Assembly: GCA_000421045.1 (NCBI GenBank)
Contig: ATWC01000018.1
Coordinates: 1 to 55,764, forward strand
Reading direction: 5' to 3'
Source of the DNA: Lachnospiraceae bacterium NK4A179
GTDB lineage: Bacteria; Bacillota; Clostridia; Lachnospirales; Lachnospiraceae
Length of the DNA: 55,764 bases
Every line of letters begins with the position of its first letter. Positions within the stretch are counted from its first letter, which is position 1. The notes below the pieces were generated by a model. It was given only the letters and a program-made list of their open reading frames with translations, had not been told where the DNA came from and did not search any database. The translations under genes were made by a program, and so were the position numbers. Below, one piece after another: positions 32,698 through 41,774 of the stretch.

Positions 32698-33666
32698 TTA
32701 TTTAATTACTGACAAACTCTGTCTGTCTGCAAATATCGCAACGAATATCAGGAATATGATTCCCTGTATCAGCTGCATCGCCTGGGGAGTAAGCCCCATC
32801 ATGATAAGTCCGTTGGTTAATACGATGTAAAGAAGCGATCCTACTATTACATTTTCAAATCTAACCTTTGCACCGCCTGAGATAGGCATACCACCAAGAA
32901 CCAGTGCAATGAGCATCTGTGTTTCAAGCTGATTTCCGGCATTGGCTGTTGCGGAACCATTCTTTACAATGTTTACGAATGCTGCCAGACCTGTTATCGC
33001 ACCTGCCAGAACATATATGAGGAACTTCATCTTATCGGTTTTGATTCCTGCAAATTTAGCGGCCTTTTCACCTGCACCGATCGCCTTGAGGTTTATACCA
33101 AACTTTGTAAAGCGGAATGCCACAAAGCTGATCGCCAGAACTGCCACTGTGATACCAAGCTTAACAGGTGTGGTATCGTAATCATAAACCTTCATGCTTG
33201 CTGCTACCGGTGAATTGGAAGCCATATATTTAATGAAGCCTCTGAACAGGAACATGGTACAGATCGTAACAATGAATGATTTGATCTTTCTGTTCACATA
33301 GAAATAACCGTTGAATGCACCTATGGCAGCACCTGCTGCGATACCTCCAAGCACTGCGAGAAGCATATTGGTACCGGACAAAAGACATACAACAATAGAT
33401 GCTATGCCCATTATCGATCCCTGGGAAAAATCAAGACCTCCCATAGTCATGATAAAGAATACTCCGACTGTTGAGATCATAACAACATACACCTGATTCA
33501 GTATCAGCTTTCTGCTGTTCCACATATTTCCATCTGTCAGAATATTAAAGATTATACATACTGCCACAAGTCCGATGATCGGGAGAACCGAACGGATAGT
33601 ATTGATCATCGACTGTTTTTTCAGCAGATTGCTTTTAGCAGTTTTCGTACTTGCCTGACTGTCCAT
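32698..33666 (-). CDS. Sugar ABC transporter permease (RbsC type), second copy
   Basis: A membrane protein of about 322 residues of the branched-chain amino acid/ribose permease family, with 8-10 helices. GVFFIMTMGGLDFSQGSIMG is the conserved coupling segment, and GKFxGIKT-type KAAKFAGIKTDKMKFLIYVLAG follows. The ATG at 33666 has AAGGAGG 7 bases upstream, better placed than the ATG at 33672. It is the last gene of the import operon and forms a heterodimer with the other permease. Two palindromes lie beyond its stop. Confidence 0.92.
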   Translation of the reverse strand: MDSQASTKTAKSNLLKKQSMINTIRSVLPIIGLVAVCIIFNILTDGNMWNSRKLILNQVYVVMISTVGVFFIMTMGGLDFSQGSIMGIASIVVCLLSGTNMLLAVLGGIAAGAAIGAFNGYFYVNRKIKSFIVTICTMFLFRGFIKYMASNSPVAASMKVYDYDTTPVKLGITVAVLAISFVAFRFTKFGINLKAIGAGEKAAKFAGIKTDKMKFLIYVLAGAITGLAAFVNIVKNGSATANAGNQLETQMLIALVLGGMPISGGAKVRFENVIVGSLLYIVLTNGLIMMGLTPQAMQLIQGIIFLIFVAIFADRQSLSVIK

Positions 33667-33678
33667 ACTCATGCCTCC

Positions 33679-35178
33679 TTAAACCATCTTAGAGATGAGG
33701 ACGTTCTCATCCATATTTTCATCACGCTCAAGTTCGCCGTTGATCATGCCGTCTTTCATTATGATGATGCGGTCACACATTCCAATAAGTTCCATCAACT
33801 CTTCCGATATCATGATGATGGACTTGCCTTCCTTACGCATCTTATCCATGAGCTGATATATATCCTGCTTTACCTTAACATCGATTCCTCTTGTAGGACT
33901 GTCGAGCACCAGGATATCCGAATCCTTTCCTATCCATCTCGCAAGTACAACTTTTTGCTTATTGCCTCCGGACAGATTCGAAACAAACTGATCAACGCTC
34001 TGCATCTTTGTAGACATTGTCTTAGCATGAACATCAGCAAATTCATGCAGCTTCTTATCACTGAGCATATGTGCTTTATTTGAAAGCTCTCCAAGTGAAG
34101 GCAGACAGATATTGTCCCTGATGCTCTGATTCATAACGAGCGATTCATTATCTCGATCCTTGGATGTATATGCGATACTGTGTGATATCGCTGTAGGAAT
34201 ATCATTGATCTGCGTTCCGTCTGCAAGTGAAACGGTTCCTTCTCTGTCAAATGATGCGCCAAAGCACGCCTTTCCTATCTCATGCATTCCGGATTCGGAC
34301 AGTCCTCCAAATCCCAGTATCTCGCCTTTATGAAGTTCAAAGCTTACGTCCGAGATAAGTCCGGGTACTGTGACATTTTCAACCTTCAGCACCACTTCAT
34401 CGGAAACCTTTTCTCCATAGTCGGAACGGTAATACTTACCTGATATCTCTCTTCCAACCATCAGCTTCTTTAATCCTTCTTCATCAATATCAGCGCTCTT
34501 GACCGTATCAATATAAACGCCATCCCTTAATACCGTTATAGTATCGGATAGTCTCAGTATTTCAGGCAGATCATGAGATATGAAGATGACAGTATCGCCT
34601 TCTTCTCTGATACGGTTCATGTGCTTATAAAGCTCTTCACGGCCCTCGCCTGAAAGTGCGGTGGTAGTCTCATCGATGACCAGGATCTTTGGTTTAAAAT
34701 ATGTAGCCTTAACGATCTCTACTAACTTTCTGTCTTCGAAATTATAGTTTTCGATCATGTCTGCTGCTTTAATACGATCAAAACCATACTGCTGCAAAAG
34801 CTCTGTAGCCTTACGGTTCATCGCATTGGTATTTTTGATCCCGCATTTAACGAATTTATCTTCGTGTCCCAGGAAAATATTTTCCGCAACAGTCAGTCCG
34901 TCAAGCGTTCCCAGCTCCTGCACTATTATCGAGATGCCTTCATTATTTGCTTCAACCTGATTTGCAGGGCTCACTTCCTTGCCATCGAGGATGAACTGAC
35001 CGTAATCCTTCTGATAGATCCCTGCAAGCGAATTGGTAAGCGTTGATTTTCCGGAACCATTCTCGCCGATAAGTGCATGCACTTCACCTTTTGCTATATC
35101 AAATGAAACCTTTTCGAGCGCTTTGGTGATCCCGAAATATTTACAAATATCTCTAACCTGTAATCTGATATCACTCAT
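33679..35178 (-). CDS. Sugar ABC transporter ATP-binding protein (RbsA/MglA type)
   Basis: A protein of 499 residues with two ABC domains in tandem. Domain 1: Walker A GENGSGKSTL, Walker B ILVIDETTTALSG, H-loop VIFISHDL; its signature is altered to NYNFEDRKLVEI. Domain 2: degenerate Walker A (GFGGLSESGMHEI), canonical signature NLSGGNKQKVVLARW and Walker B ILVLDSPTRGID. This asymmetry, with one good P-loop and one good signature, is normal for RbsA-type proteins and leaves one working ATP site. It drives uptake by the two flanking permeases. Confidence 0.95.
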   Translation of the reverse strand: MSDIRLQVRDICKYFGITKALEKVSFDIAKGEVHALIGENGSGKSTLTNSLAGIYQKDYGQFILDGKEVSPANQVEANNEGISIIVQELGTLDGLTVAENIFLGHEDKFVKCGIKNTNAMNRKATELLQQYGFDRIKAADMIENYNFEDRKLVEIVKATYFKPKILVIDETTTALSGEGREELYKHMNRIREEGDTVIFISHDLPEILRLSDTITVLRDGVYIDTVKSADIDEEGLKKLMVGREISGKYYRSDYGEKVSDEVVLKVENVTVPGLISDVSFELHKGEILGFGGLSESGMHEIGKACFGASFDREGTVSLADGTQINDIPTAISHSIAYTSKDRDNESLVMNQSIRDNICLPSLGELSNKAHMLSDKKLHEFADVHAKTMSTKMQSVDQFVSNLSGGNKQKVVLARWIGKDSDILVLDSPTRGIDVKVKQDIYQLMDKMRKEGKSIIMISEELMELIGMCDRIIIMKDGMINGELERDENMDENVLISKMV

Positions 35179-35190
35179 AATCTGTCCCCC

Positions 35191-36156
35191 TTATTTAACG
35201 ATCTCGCCCTTGGAGACCTTGGTTGTAAGCATAACGATAACAAGAAGGGCAAATCCCGTGATAACATCCTGGATCGCTGTGGGTGCACCCAGCGCGATAA
35301 ATCCAAAGAAAATGATGTTTATCACAAACTCACCTATGATGATCGCAGCGATCGGCATGCCGTATTTCTTAAATGCAAGTCCAAAGAAGCATCCCATTGT
35401 AGGAACAAAATTACGGCTCATTGATGCCATACCCGTTACTGCGACCATCGATGAACCATAACTGATGGTAAGTACAGACATTATTCCTAAGAATGCGCCG
35501 CTTATCACAAACGCAAGTATCTTATAGGCATTCACCTTGATACCCATATTTTTGGCTACAAATTCATTGCTTCCTATCGCATATGTATATGTACCTATCT
35601 TCGTATAATTGAGAAGAAGATATGCGATCGCAAATGCTGCTATTGCAAGTATAAGGTTGCCGGGCATCTGTCCGAACGCCCTCAGATTAGAAGGAAGTGT
35701 CTGCTCCACTCCGCCTGCGATATAATTGGCAACCGATTCATATATAAGCGCAAGACCCGTTGTTACTATCATTGACGGTATCCTTAATTTCACATAGAAG
35801 GCTCCGTTTAAGAAACCTACCAAAGCTCCGGTAAGGATCGCTCCGACCACAAGTCCCACATATCCAAAGCCGAAACGATTTGCAAATACACATCCCACAA
35901 TAGCCGAGAGGATTATATTTGCTCCTATCGAGAAGTCGAACATTCCCATTACCATTACAAAGTAGAATCCTACAGCTCCGACAGCTGCAAGGAGCGATGC
36001 CTCAAAATAACTGAGCATATTTTTGGCTGAACCGAAATTACCCGGAGTGATCACTTTAAAGATTCCCCAGGATACTACGACCATGAGAAAAAGAAGCAGG
36101 TAACCTTTGGCACGTGCAGACAGCTTTTTCCCAACTTTTTCATTCGATGCACTCAT
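35191..36156 (-). CDS. Sugar ABC transporter permease (RbsC type), first copy
   Basis: A 321-residue permease of the ribose/simple-sugar family with 8-10 helices. VGFYFVMVMGMFDFSIGANI is the conserved substrate-path/coupling segment, and NMGIKVNAYKILAFVISGA corresponds to the cytoplasmic loop that meets the ATPase. AGAGGTGAAG precedes the start. It follows the binding-protein gene after a 100-base gap that holds a stable hairpin, and lies 12 bases before the ATPase gene. Confidence 0.92.
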   Translation of the reverse strand: MSASNEKVGKKLSARAKGYLLLFLMVVVSWGIFKVITPGNFGSAKNMLSYFEASLLAAVGAVGFYFVMVMGMFDFSIGANIILSAIVGCVFANRFGFGYVGLVVGAILTGALVGFLNGAFYVKLRIPSMIVTTGLALIYESVANYIAGGVEQTLPSNLRAFGQMPGNLILAIAAFAIAYLLLNYTKIGTYTYAIGSNEFVAKNMGIKVNAYKILAFVISGAFLGIMSVLTISYGSSMVAVTGMASMSRNFVPTMGCFFGLAFKKYGMPIAAIIIGEFVINIIFFGFIALGAPTAIQDVITGFALLVIVMLTTKVSKGEIVK

Positions 36157-36182
36157 AAACTCTTCACCTCTGGATATAGATA

Positions 36183-36211
36183 GAGCCGGTACCGCCGTGC
36201 GATACCGGCTC
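36183..36211 (-). promoter_or_regulatory. Intercistronic hairpin after binding-protein gene
   Basis: GAGCCGGTA and TACCGGCTC form a perfect 9-bp stem with an 11-base loop. No T-run follows. Such hairpins behind binding-protein genes commonly protect the upstream mRNA, giving more binding protein than membrane subunits. Confidence 0.6.
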
Positions 36212-36256
36212 CAGGTTTTGGAATCAATAAATTTTTATTAACTATCAGACTTGTTT

Positions 36257-37456
36257 TTATTCGCCTGAACGCGCCTTTGCATCTTCGATCGAAAGTGCAG
36301 CAGCCTTTGCCTTCAGACCTTCCATATCGAGCTTGGACATCTCTACCAGCTCATCCTTTGTATACGGAAGCTTGTCTACGAAATACTTTTCGTATGCAGC
36401 GTAGTCATCAGGAGATGCTACATAAAGGTAAGGGAAGTTGATATCTTCAAACTTGCCGCCGAAATCTTTGTAGTCACCCTTTACTGCATTGTATACTGCC
36501 ATGAATGCGAAGAGAGGATCGCAGTAATGTCCGCCTGACTCACCTGCCATAGAACCGTTGGCAATTCTTTCACCAAGATCAGGAAGGAAGTCGGTTGAAA
36601 CGATATCGATGTCCTGTGTCTTGCCTGCGCGCTCAACGGCTGCGATAGCACCCTGAAGAGGATCTCCGCCGCCACCTGCAGGGATGATGGCATCGAGATC
36701 AGGATTGGCACTCATAAGTGCTTCCGCAGCCTTGGAGCCGCCTTCTGAAGATGTACCTGCGTACTGGGGTTCTGAGAGAACAGCCTGATCATCGGGATGT
36801 GCGCTATTCCATTTTTCTACCCCTGCCTTATAGCCTTCCCATCTTCCGAGCCATGTAGCGTCACCTTGCTCCCAACCGATAAGACCGATATTTCTGTCAC
36901 CCTTATCAAGAAGTATCTGAACAAGCTTTTCGCCGTTTTCAGGCTCGTTCTCATGAACTGCACCAACATAATACTGAGAATCTACTGCTGCCTTATATAT
37001 ATCTGCACTTGTCTCTGAATTGATGATACGGAAGAACTGAGCAAGATAAACTCCGTTATCGTTACATGTCTTGATAGCTGATGCCATCTCGGTATCGGAA
37101 GAATTGCAGATGATGATACCGTCACATCCTGCTGCGCACAGCTGCTCAACAGAAGCAGTAACTTTCTCTGAAACATGTCCCTGATCAACATACTGAACTT
37201 GAACACCGAGAGCATCAGCAGCTTCATCCAGTATCAACTTACACTGTGAACCAAGTACGTCTGTAGAACTCCAGATAGAAACGCCGATCTTTATAGTATC
37301 ATCTGACTTTGCAGCCTGATCGCCTGCACCTGAACTTATTTCTGCGCCTGCATTTGCGTTTGCATTGCCTGCTGCCGGAGCACTTCCGCCGCAGCCGGCC
37401 AGTAACGAAAGAGTCATCACTGTACTCATCAATAAACAAGTGATTTTCTTCTTCAT
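36257..37456 (-). CDS. Sugar-binding lipoprotein of the ABC importer
   Basis: About 399 residues. The start MKKKITCLLMSTVMTL has CAGGAGG 10 bases upstream; SLLAGCGGS is the lipobox. A Gly/Ala/Asn-rich linker (about 25-50) leads to a periplasmic-binding-protein type I domain: DTIKIGVSIWSSTDVLGSQ, GCDGIIICNSSDTEMASA, NIGLIGWEQGDATWLGRW and LDAIIPAGGGGDPLQGAI. It binds a monosaccharide or polyol outside the membrane. The Trp/Asp-rich pocket segments (GDATWLGRWEG) do not let me name the sugar. It is expressed downstream of the YesM/YesN pair, which presumably induces it. Confidence 0.92.
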   Translation of the reverse strand: MKKKITCLLMSTVMTLSLLAGCGGSAPAAGNANANAGAEISSGAGDQAAKSDDTIKIGVSIWSSTDVLGSQCKLILDEAADALGVQVQYVDQGHVSEKVTASVEQLCAAGCDGIIICNSSDTEMASAIKTCNDNGVYLAQFFRIINSETSADIYKAAVDSQYYVGAVHENEPENGEKLVQILLDKGDRNIGLIGWEQGDATWLGRWEGYKAGVEKWNSAHPDDQAVLSEPQYAGTSSEGGSKAAEALMSANPDLDAIIPAGGGGDPLQGAIAAVERAGKTQDIDIVSTDFLPDLGERIANGSMAGESGGHYCDPLFAFMAVYNAVKGDYKDFGGKFEDINFPYLYVASPDDYAAYEKYFVDKLPYTKDELVEMSKLDMEGLKAKAAALSIEDAKARSGE

Positions 37457-37603
37457 GAAAACATAACCTCCTGACTGATCACACATACATTCCATAGTTG
37501 CCTTAACAAATCTTATAAGAGAGCTCTCTATGTCATCATCTTATAGCTATTATTGCCAAGTAAATATGGAATATTTTCGGTGAATTGGTAAAATCTTCCA
37601 ATG

Positions 37604-37618
37604 ATGTGATAATCACAT
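37604..37618. promoter_or_regulatory. Palindrome ATGTGAT-a-ATCACAT upstream of importer
   Basis: A perfect 15-base palindrome lies 8 bases after the response-regulator stop and about 150 bases before the binding-protein start. A second palindrome, AGAGAGCTCTCT (37518-37529), lies nearer the gene. The 160-base gap probably holds the importer's own promoter. Confidence 0.45.
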
Positions 37619-37625
37619 GATCAGA

Positions 37626-38348
37626 CTAAATTGATTTGCGATATTTGCTGGGAGAGATTCCTTCCACTTTTTTGAACACCTTTGTGAAATAGAAATAATC
37701 ATTGTAACCAACTATCTCCGCGATCTCCTGTATCGAAATACTTTCATCACGAAGAAGTTCCTTTGCACGCTGTATGCGTAAAGAAGCGATATAATCCGAA
37801 AAATTAACTTTAAGATTTTCCTTGATCATCTCGCTTAATCTTCCCATGCTCAGATTATACTTTGCTGCAAGCGAAGTGAGCGAGATATCTTCCGTATAGT
37901 GTTCACGTATTTCAGAGATGACATTATCGATAACTCTGTCAAAGTAAGGCTCTTCGCTTTTTTCAAGCTTTTCTTCACCTCTTTCATTCACGATAGATGT
38001 CATCACTCTTGTAAGCTCTTCTTCTTTGATCGGCTTCAAAAGATAATCATATGCATGATGCTTTACAGCTTCCTTTGCATAAGAGAATTCCGCATAGCCC
38101 GAGATCATCACAACTTTTGTTTCGGGTGACACTTCAGAGACAGCCTGCAGAAGTTCAAGTCCTGTAAGCCCCGGCATTCTTATGTCCGTAAAAACAACAT
38201 CCGGCTTGAAGAGCTCTATCTCTTCTTTAGCCGTAAGACCGTTGTTGGCTGTGCCTACTACGAACACATCCATATCAAGCTTCTCAAGAAGTTTCTTTAA
38301 TCCCAGTGTGATCCAGACTTCATCGTCCGCTATATAAACATTTATCAT
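37626..38348 (-). CDS. YesN-type AraC response regulator
   Basis: About 240 residues. The ATG at 38348 has GAGGG 8 bases upstream and follows the kinase stop. Receiver domain: MINVYIADDE acidic pair, phosphoacceptor Asp-55 in VVFTDIRMPG, Lys in YLLKPIKEEE. C-terminal AraC helix-turn-helix pair: SLTSLAAKYNLSMGRLSEMI and SIQEIAEIVGYNDYFYFTKV ending in GISPSKYRK. It would activate the sugar-importer genes immediately downstream when its kinase senses substrate or substrate-loaded binding protein. Confidence 0.95.
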   Translation of the reverse strand: MINVYIADDEVWITLGLKKLLEKLDMDVFVVGTANNGLTAKEEIELFKPDVVFTDIRMPGLTGLELLQAVSEVSPETKVVMISGYAEFSYAKEAVKHHAYDYLLKPIKEEELTRVMTSIVNERGEEKLEKSEEPYFDRVIDNVISEIREHYTEDISLTSLAAKYNLSMGRLSEMIKENLKVNFSDYIASLRIQRAKELLRDESISIQEIAEIVGYNDYFYFTKVFKKVEGISPSKYRKSI

Positions 38349-38352
38349 CTTT

Positions 38353-40065
38353 TTAACCCTCATTGTTTAGATGATCAGATGGCTCTCTCATATGATCCGG
38401 CACGGATATCTTTATAACAGTCCCTTTATCCACGTGACTTTCTGCTTTGATCGTATAATCATCTCCATAGAACAGTCTAAGACGCTGTACGATATTTGCA
38501 AGTCCTATGCCGGTATTTTCATGAGGATTTTTAATATCCTCTCTGAGACGCTCAAGAGTTTCTTCATCCATTCCAAGGCCGTTATCTTCAACTACCATTT
38601 CGAGTCTGTGATTCACGCCCTCTATCGTTACATTAACGAAACCCGCATCCATCTTGCTTTCCAGCCCATGGAATACTGAATTCTCAACAAGCGGCTGCAG
38701 GAAAAATCTTATCATAGGCTTATCAAGCACTTCCTCTGCAACCTTTGTCTTTATCATTATCTTACCCATAAAGCGGTATTCGATGATCCTTGCAAACTTG
38801 TCTATGTAGGAGACTTCATCACGAACTGTAACGATATTACTTCCCTTTACCGCATATCTGAAAATATCCGAAAGTGCCATTGCCATCTCGGCTATATCAT
38901 TCTCATCATTGATGAGTGCCATATCACGCATGCAGGAAAGTGTGTTATACAGGAAATGAGGATTGATCTGATTACGATATGCAAGTATCTCCATCTTCTG
39001 CTGTGCCAGTTCCGTTTCATAGAGACGTATCTTGCTGTCCTTTATCTCTTCTATCATACGCTGGTTTTCATCAAGCATACGATCCAGGCTTGCCGCAACC
39101 GTTCCTATCTCATCGGTCCTGTTCATATTAAGCCTGCGTTCAGGATGCTTTATTGAATTGCCGATAAATCTTTCAATTGTGTGGATCGGTTTTGCCATCT
39201 GTGAATAAGAGAAGACAACAATTATCGCAAGAAGCAAAAGGATAATGATCGATGCACCCATTATCATCTGTCGCACTTCAACGCTTCCTGCGGTGTTACC
39301 TGATACCGAAACCGCAAGTGCGATTCTGAGACCGTTTTGCCAGTTACCTTCACGATACACGAAATCTTTATCAGTCTTTAAGTCCTGCATGGTAAGCTCA
39401 GGTGAGATACCTCCAAAAGTGTGAAATGAAAGATCAAGCTTATTGGAATCACTGAGCTGCATAGCGACCGCACTGCTATTTAAGATATTCTTGAGCGTAC
39501 CGTCTATCCTCCACGGTTCCAGGATAAATACGCACATCCCAAGCTGTTCGGAACTTCCTTCCGTACCGTCATAGATAGGATAATAGAATGCATAAAAATA
39601 TTCATCGCTGTCAGCAACGTATTTATCTGCATTCAGATCTTCACCTGTGCGGAGATATTCCTGTCTCTTTGGCATATCAACTGTTCTGCCCAAAGATACG
39701 ATAACATTCATTTCATTATCATAAAGTATCGCAGATGCTATCTCTCTGTTTTTATATGCTATCTGTGAAAAATAAGAAGATACTCTTGCTTCGCGGATAT
39801 CTTTTTCGCCCTCCGTCAAATTATACATAACGATCGATCTGTAGAGAGACTCTGCATTGTACCTGAGATTCTCTTCATAGAGACTTATGGCATTGTCGGA
39901 CTGCCTCAGAAGACTGTCAGCCAATCCTTCAGCATATTTCTGCGTTGTCTGTCTAACATACAGATATGATGTATAAAGGGTTCCCGAAAGCACAAAAAGA
40001 ATAATGAGAACGATACAGACTAACTTAAGTAATATGCTGTTTCGGATTTTCTGTATCATAGACAC
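38353..40065 (-). CDS. YesM-type sensor histidine kinase
   Basis: A protein of 570 residues. A helix at about 13-33, an outer sensor domain to about 265, a second helix at about 268-290, a HAMP segment, then the His-kinase region with QINPHFLYNTLSCMRDM (phosphoacceptor His) and an ATPase domain with PLVENSVFHGLE and NTGIGLANIVQRLRLFYGDD. The start may be GTG at 40065 (GGGGAA 7 bases upstream) or ATG at 40059. It precedes the YesN regulator with 4 bases between, and senses a sugar for the importer downstream. Confidence 0.94.
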   Translation of the reverse strand: MSMIQKIRNSILLKLVCIVLIILFVLSGTLYTSYLYVRQTTQKYAEGLADSLLRQSDNAISLYEENLRYNAESLYRSIVMYNLTEGEKDIREARVSSYFSQIAYKNREIASAILYDNEMNVIVSLGRTVDMPKRQEYLRTGEDLNADKYVADSDEYFYAFYYPIYDGTEGSSEQLGMCVFILEPWRIDGTLKNILNSSAVAMQLSDSNKLDLSFHTFGGISPELTMQDLKTDKDFVYREGNWQNGLRIALAVSVSGNTAGSVEVRQMIMGASIIILLLLAIIVVFSYSQMAKPIHTIERFIGNSIKHPERRLNMNRTDEIGTVAASLDRMLDENQRMIEEIKDSKIRLYETELAQQKMEILAYRNQINPHFLYNTLSCMRDMALINDENDIAEMAMALSDIFRYAVKGSNIVTVRDEVSYIDKFARIIEYRFMGKIMIKTKVAEEVLDKPMIRFFLQPLVENSVFHGLESKMDAGFVNVTIEGVNHRLEMVVEDNGLGMDEETLERLREDIKNPHENTGIGLANIVQRLRLFYGDDYTIKAESHVDKGTVIKISVPDHMREPSDHLNNEG

Positions 40066-40080
40066 TTAATCGTTCCCCTA

Positions 40081-40647
40081 CTATATATGAATAAACTGCG
40101 TTGTCTCTTCCATCACATTGTTCAATATTTCAAGATTTCTTGCAGTATTGCCTGTCTCAAGGGAGTGATCGGCTCCTTCAATAACTGTCATAGGAACAGA
40201 TGCATCATTACTACACTTTAGCAGATCTTCATGCACTACCCACGGATCTGCATCTCCGGTAAAAGCAATGGCATTTTTCGGTTCAAACATAAATGTAGCT
40301 TCCAATGGGGTATACAGCACCTGTCTGCAATCTATGCCATGGTGCTTAGCATATGCGCAGGCGATAGCTGTCCCAACACTCTTGGACACAAAGAGGATAT
40401 CATCATATTCAGACCAGTTTACTTCTGAAAGCGCAGTTTCTGTACGGGCGTAGAGCTCATCAAAAACCAGTTTCATTTTGGCTTTATTTCCACGGATATT
40501 TTTTATCTCCGAAGAATAGCTTAAGCGGATGATCTCTTCATATCCCTCTTCAGAAGCAATTTTCCCGGCATAATATAGCAGCGGTTTATCACAGTGGTAT
40601 CCAACCCCCGGGAAGAATACTGCCAATCTGTTACTGCAGTTTTTCAT
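40081..40647 (-). CDS. Alpha/beta hydrolase family protein
   Basis: A cytosolic protein of 188 residues. The N-terminal strand RLAVFFPGVGYHCDKPLLYY forms an oxyanion-type loop. The nucleophile elbow is FVSKSVGTAIACAYA (S-x-S-x-G, a variant of GxSxG), the acid lies in FTGDADPWV and the His in EGADHSLE. The small size and GADHSL ending fit a serine hydrolase of the dienelactone or alpha/beta-family type; the substrate is unknown. CAGGAG precedes the start by 8 bases. It lies 15 bases before the YesM gene and may be co-transcribed with it. Confidence 0.82.
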   Translation of the reverse strand: MKNCSNRLAVFFPGVGYHCDKPLLYYAGKIASEEGYEEIIRLSYSSEIKNIRGNKAKMKLVFDELYARTETALSEVNWSEYDDILFVSKSVGTAIACAYAKHHGIDCRQVLYTPLEATFMFEPKNAIAFTGDADPWVVHEDLLKCSNDASVPMTVIEGADHSLETGNTARNLEILNNVMEETTQFIHI

Positions 40648-40711
40648 TTACTGTCTCCTGTTTATCGTATTTATGCTCTGACTCTCGCTGTCGATCATCG
40701 CATATCAGTAA

Positions 40712-40747
40712 ATTAAAAGCCGCATCGGAGATCTCATCCTCTGCGGC
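40712..40747 (-). terminator. Terminator of the 72-residue protein gene
   Basis: On the - strand GCCGCA and TGCGGC pair with inner GGA/TCC pairs, followed by TTTTAATTT. Confidence 0.75.
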
Positions 40748-40770
40748 CTGCAATCAAAAATACAGTCTAT

Positions 40771-40989
40771 TTATTTATTAAATAAACCACCTGCAAGATC
40801 CCTGATGTCATTCAGATCGATCTTTCCATCAGCCAATGCAGCCTGAACCTTCTTTATATCATCTTCGGAAACGTCAATATTCACTTTCTTCAGAAGTTCT
40901 ACTCCCTGCTTCGGATCTGCCTTGGCTATCTGAGCCATAAGTTCTTTGTTACCACTGATACTTTTTACGATTTCATTTATATTTGCCAT
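40771..40989 (-). CDS. Small protein with Nif11-like leader features
   Basis: A protein of 72 residues with GGAGGTGG 4-6 bases before its ATG. It reads ANINEIVKSISGNKELMAQI, then KVNIDVSEDDIKKVQAAL and LNDIRDLAGGLFNK. The pattern (short helices, conserved acid pairs, ending in Leu-x-x-Leu-Ala-Gly-Gly) resembles Nif11-type leader peptides of modified peptides. Only four residues (LFNK) follow the double Gly, and no modifying or exporting gene lies nearby, so it is more likely a stand-alone small helical protein. It has its own terminator. Confidence 0.6.
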   Translation of the reverse strand: MANINEIVKSISGNKELMAQIAKADPKQGVELLKKVNIDVSEDDIKKVQAALADGKIDLNDIRDLAGGLFNK

Positions 40990-41044
40990 GATCCACCTCC
41001 TCCGACAATAATATCACAAATCTCAATTTAATTTTTTACCGATT

Positions 41045-41076
41045 TTGACAAATCCATCAAAAAATCAGTATATAAT
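41045..41076 (+). promoter_or_regulatory. Promoter of XRE-membrane regulator
   Basis: TTGACA (41045-41050), 18 bases, TATATA overlapping TATAAT (41069-41076). It points to the XRE gene at 41193. Confidence 0.65.
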
Positions 41077-41090
41077 TGCATTATCTGCTA

Positions 41091-41109
41091 CCGGACAGTG
41101 ACTGTCCGG
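41091..41109. promoter_or_regulatory. Leader palindrome CCGGACAGT-g-ACTGTCCGG
   Basis: A perfect 9-bp inverted repeat with one central base, just downstream of the promoter at 41045. It may be an operator for autoregulation at the transcription start or a small 5' hairpin. Confidence 0.55.
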
Positions 41110-41192
41110 CCCCGAAAATACGGCACCTGTCACTCTCTGTCGTGTTCAGAAGGGCACAATGCTGATACTATCACTCTCGAAAGGAGAACAAA

Positions 41193-41774
41193 ATGGACCA
41201 GGAAAAAATCGGATCTTTTCTCAAACAATTGAGAAAAGAACAGAACATCTCACAGGAACAACTTGCGGAAAAATTCTTTGTATCGGTAAGAACTGTTTCA
41301 AGGTGGGAAAACGGAAACACAATGCCGGATATCAGCATATTGATCAAACTGGCAGATTTTTACAACGTAGATATGCGTGAACTTCTTAAAGGAGAAAGGA
41401 AGAGTGACAACATGAATGAAGATTTAAAAGAAACATTGGAAATGGTAGCAGATTATACTGCAGCAGAAAAAGAAAAGCTCACGAAGGAATTAAAAACCAT
41501 GGTAACCTGTATGATCTTTCTGTTTTTAATACTGGGAGCCATACTTTCCTTCCACCTCTACCGGATAAGTCCATATTTTTCTACAGCTGCAATATTCTGC
41601 ACATCATTAGGTACAGTTTATTCAATATTCAGTTCCATAAAAATAAGACAGCTGACCGGTAAAATGGGAAAAAAATCTTTCAAGAAACTTGTGATCGCGC
41701 TTACAATTCTGGGCGGATTCATTGCAGTACTATCTGTACTGGCTATAATGTTCGCTATGGGTGTTTTCGGATGA
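41193..41774 (+). CDS. XRE regulator with C-terminal membrane helices
   Basis: A protein of 193 residues with AAAGGAG 6 bases upstream. The N-terminal HTH is LKQLRKEQNISQEQLAEKFF, VSVRTVSRWENGNTMPDISI. A linker (about 65-100) leads to three hydrophobic segments (about 103-122, 131-148, 166-190). This layout, a DNA-binding head tethered to the membrane, suggests a regulator that answers to membrane state. Its stop codon abuts the stop of the convergent dihydrofolate reductase gene. Confidence 0.88.
   Translation: MDQEKIGSFLKQLRKEQNISQEQLAEKFFVSVRTVSRWENGNTMPDISILIKLADFYNVDMRELLKGERKSDNMNEDLKETLEMVADYTAAEKEKLTKELKTMVTCMIFLFLILGAILSFHLYRISPYFSTAAIFCTSLGTVYSIFSSIKIRQLTGKMGKKSFKKLVIALTILGGFIAVLSVLAIMFAMGVFG

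Noticed and set aside
37604-37618. CRP site
   Set aside because: TGTGA and TCACA half-sites are present but only 3 bases apart rather than 6, so a standard CRP dimer would not fit.
40771-40989. Bacteriocin or RiPP precursor gene cluster
   Set aside because: Only four residues follow the double Gly, and no modification, immunity or export gene is adjacent.
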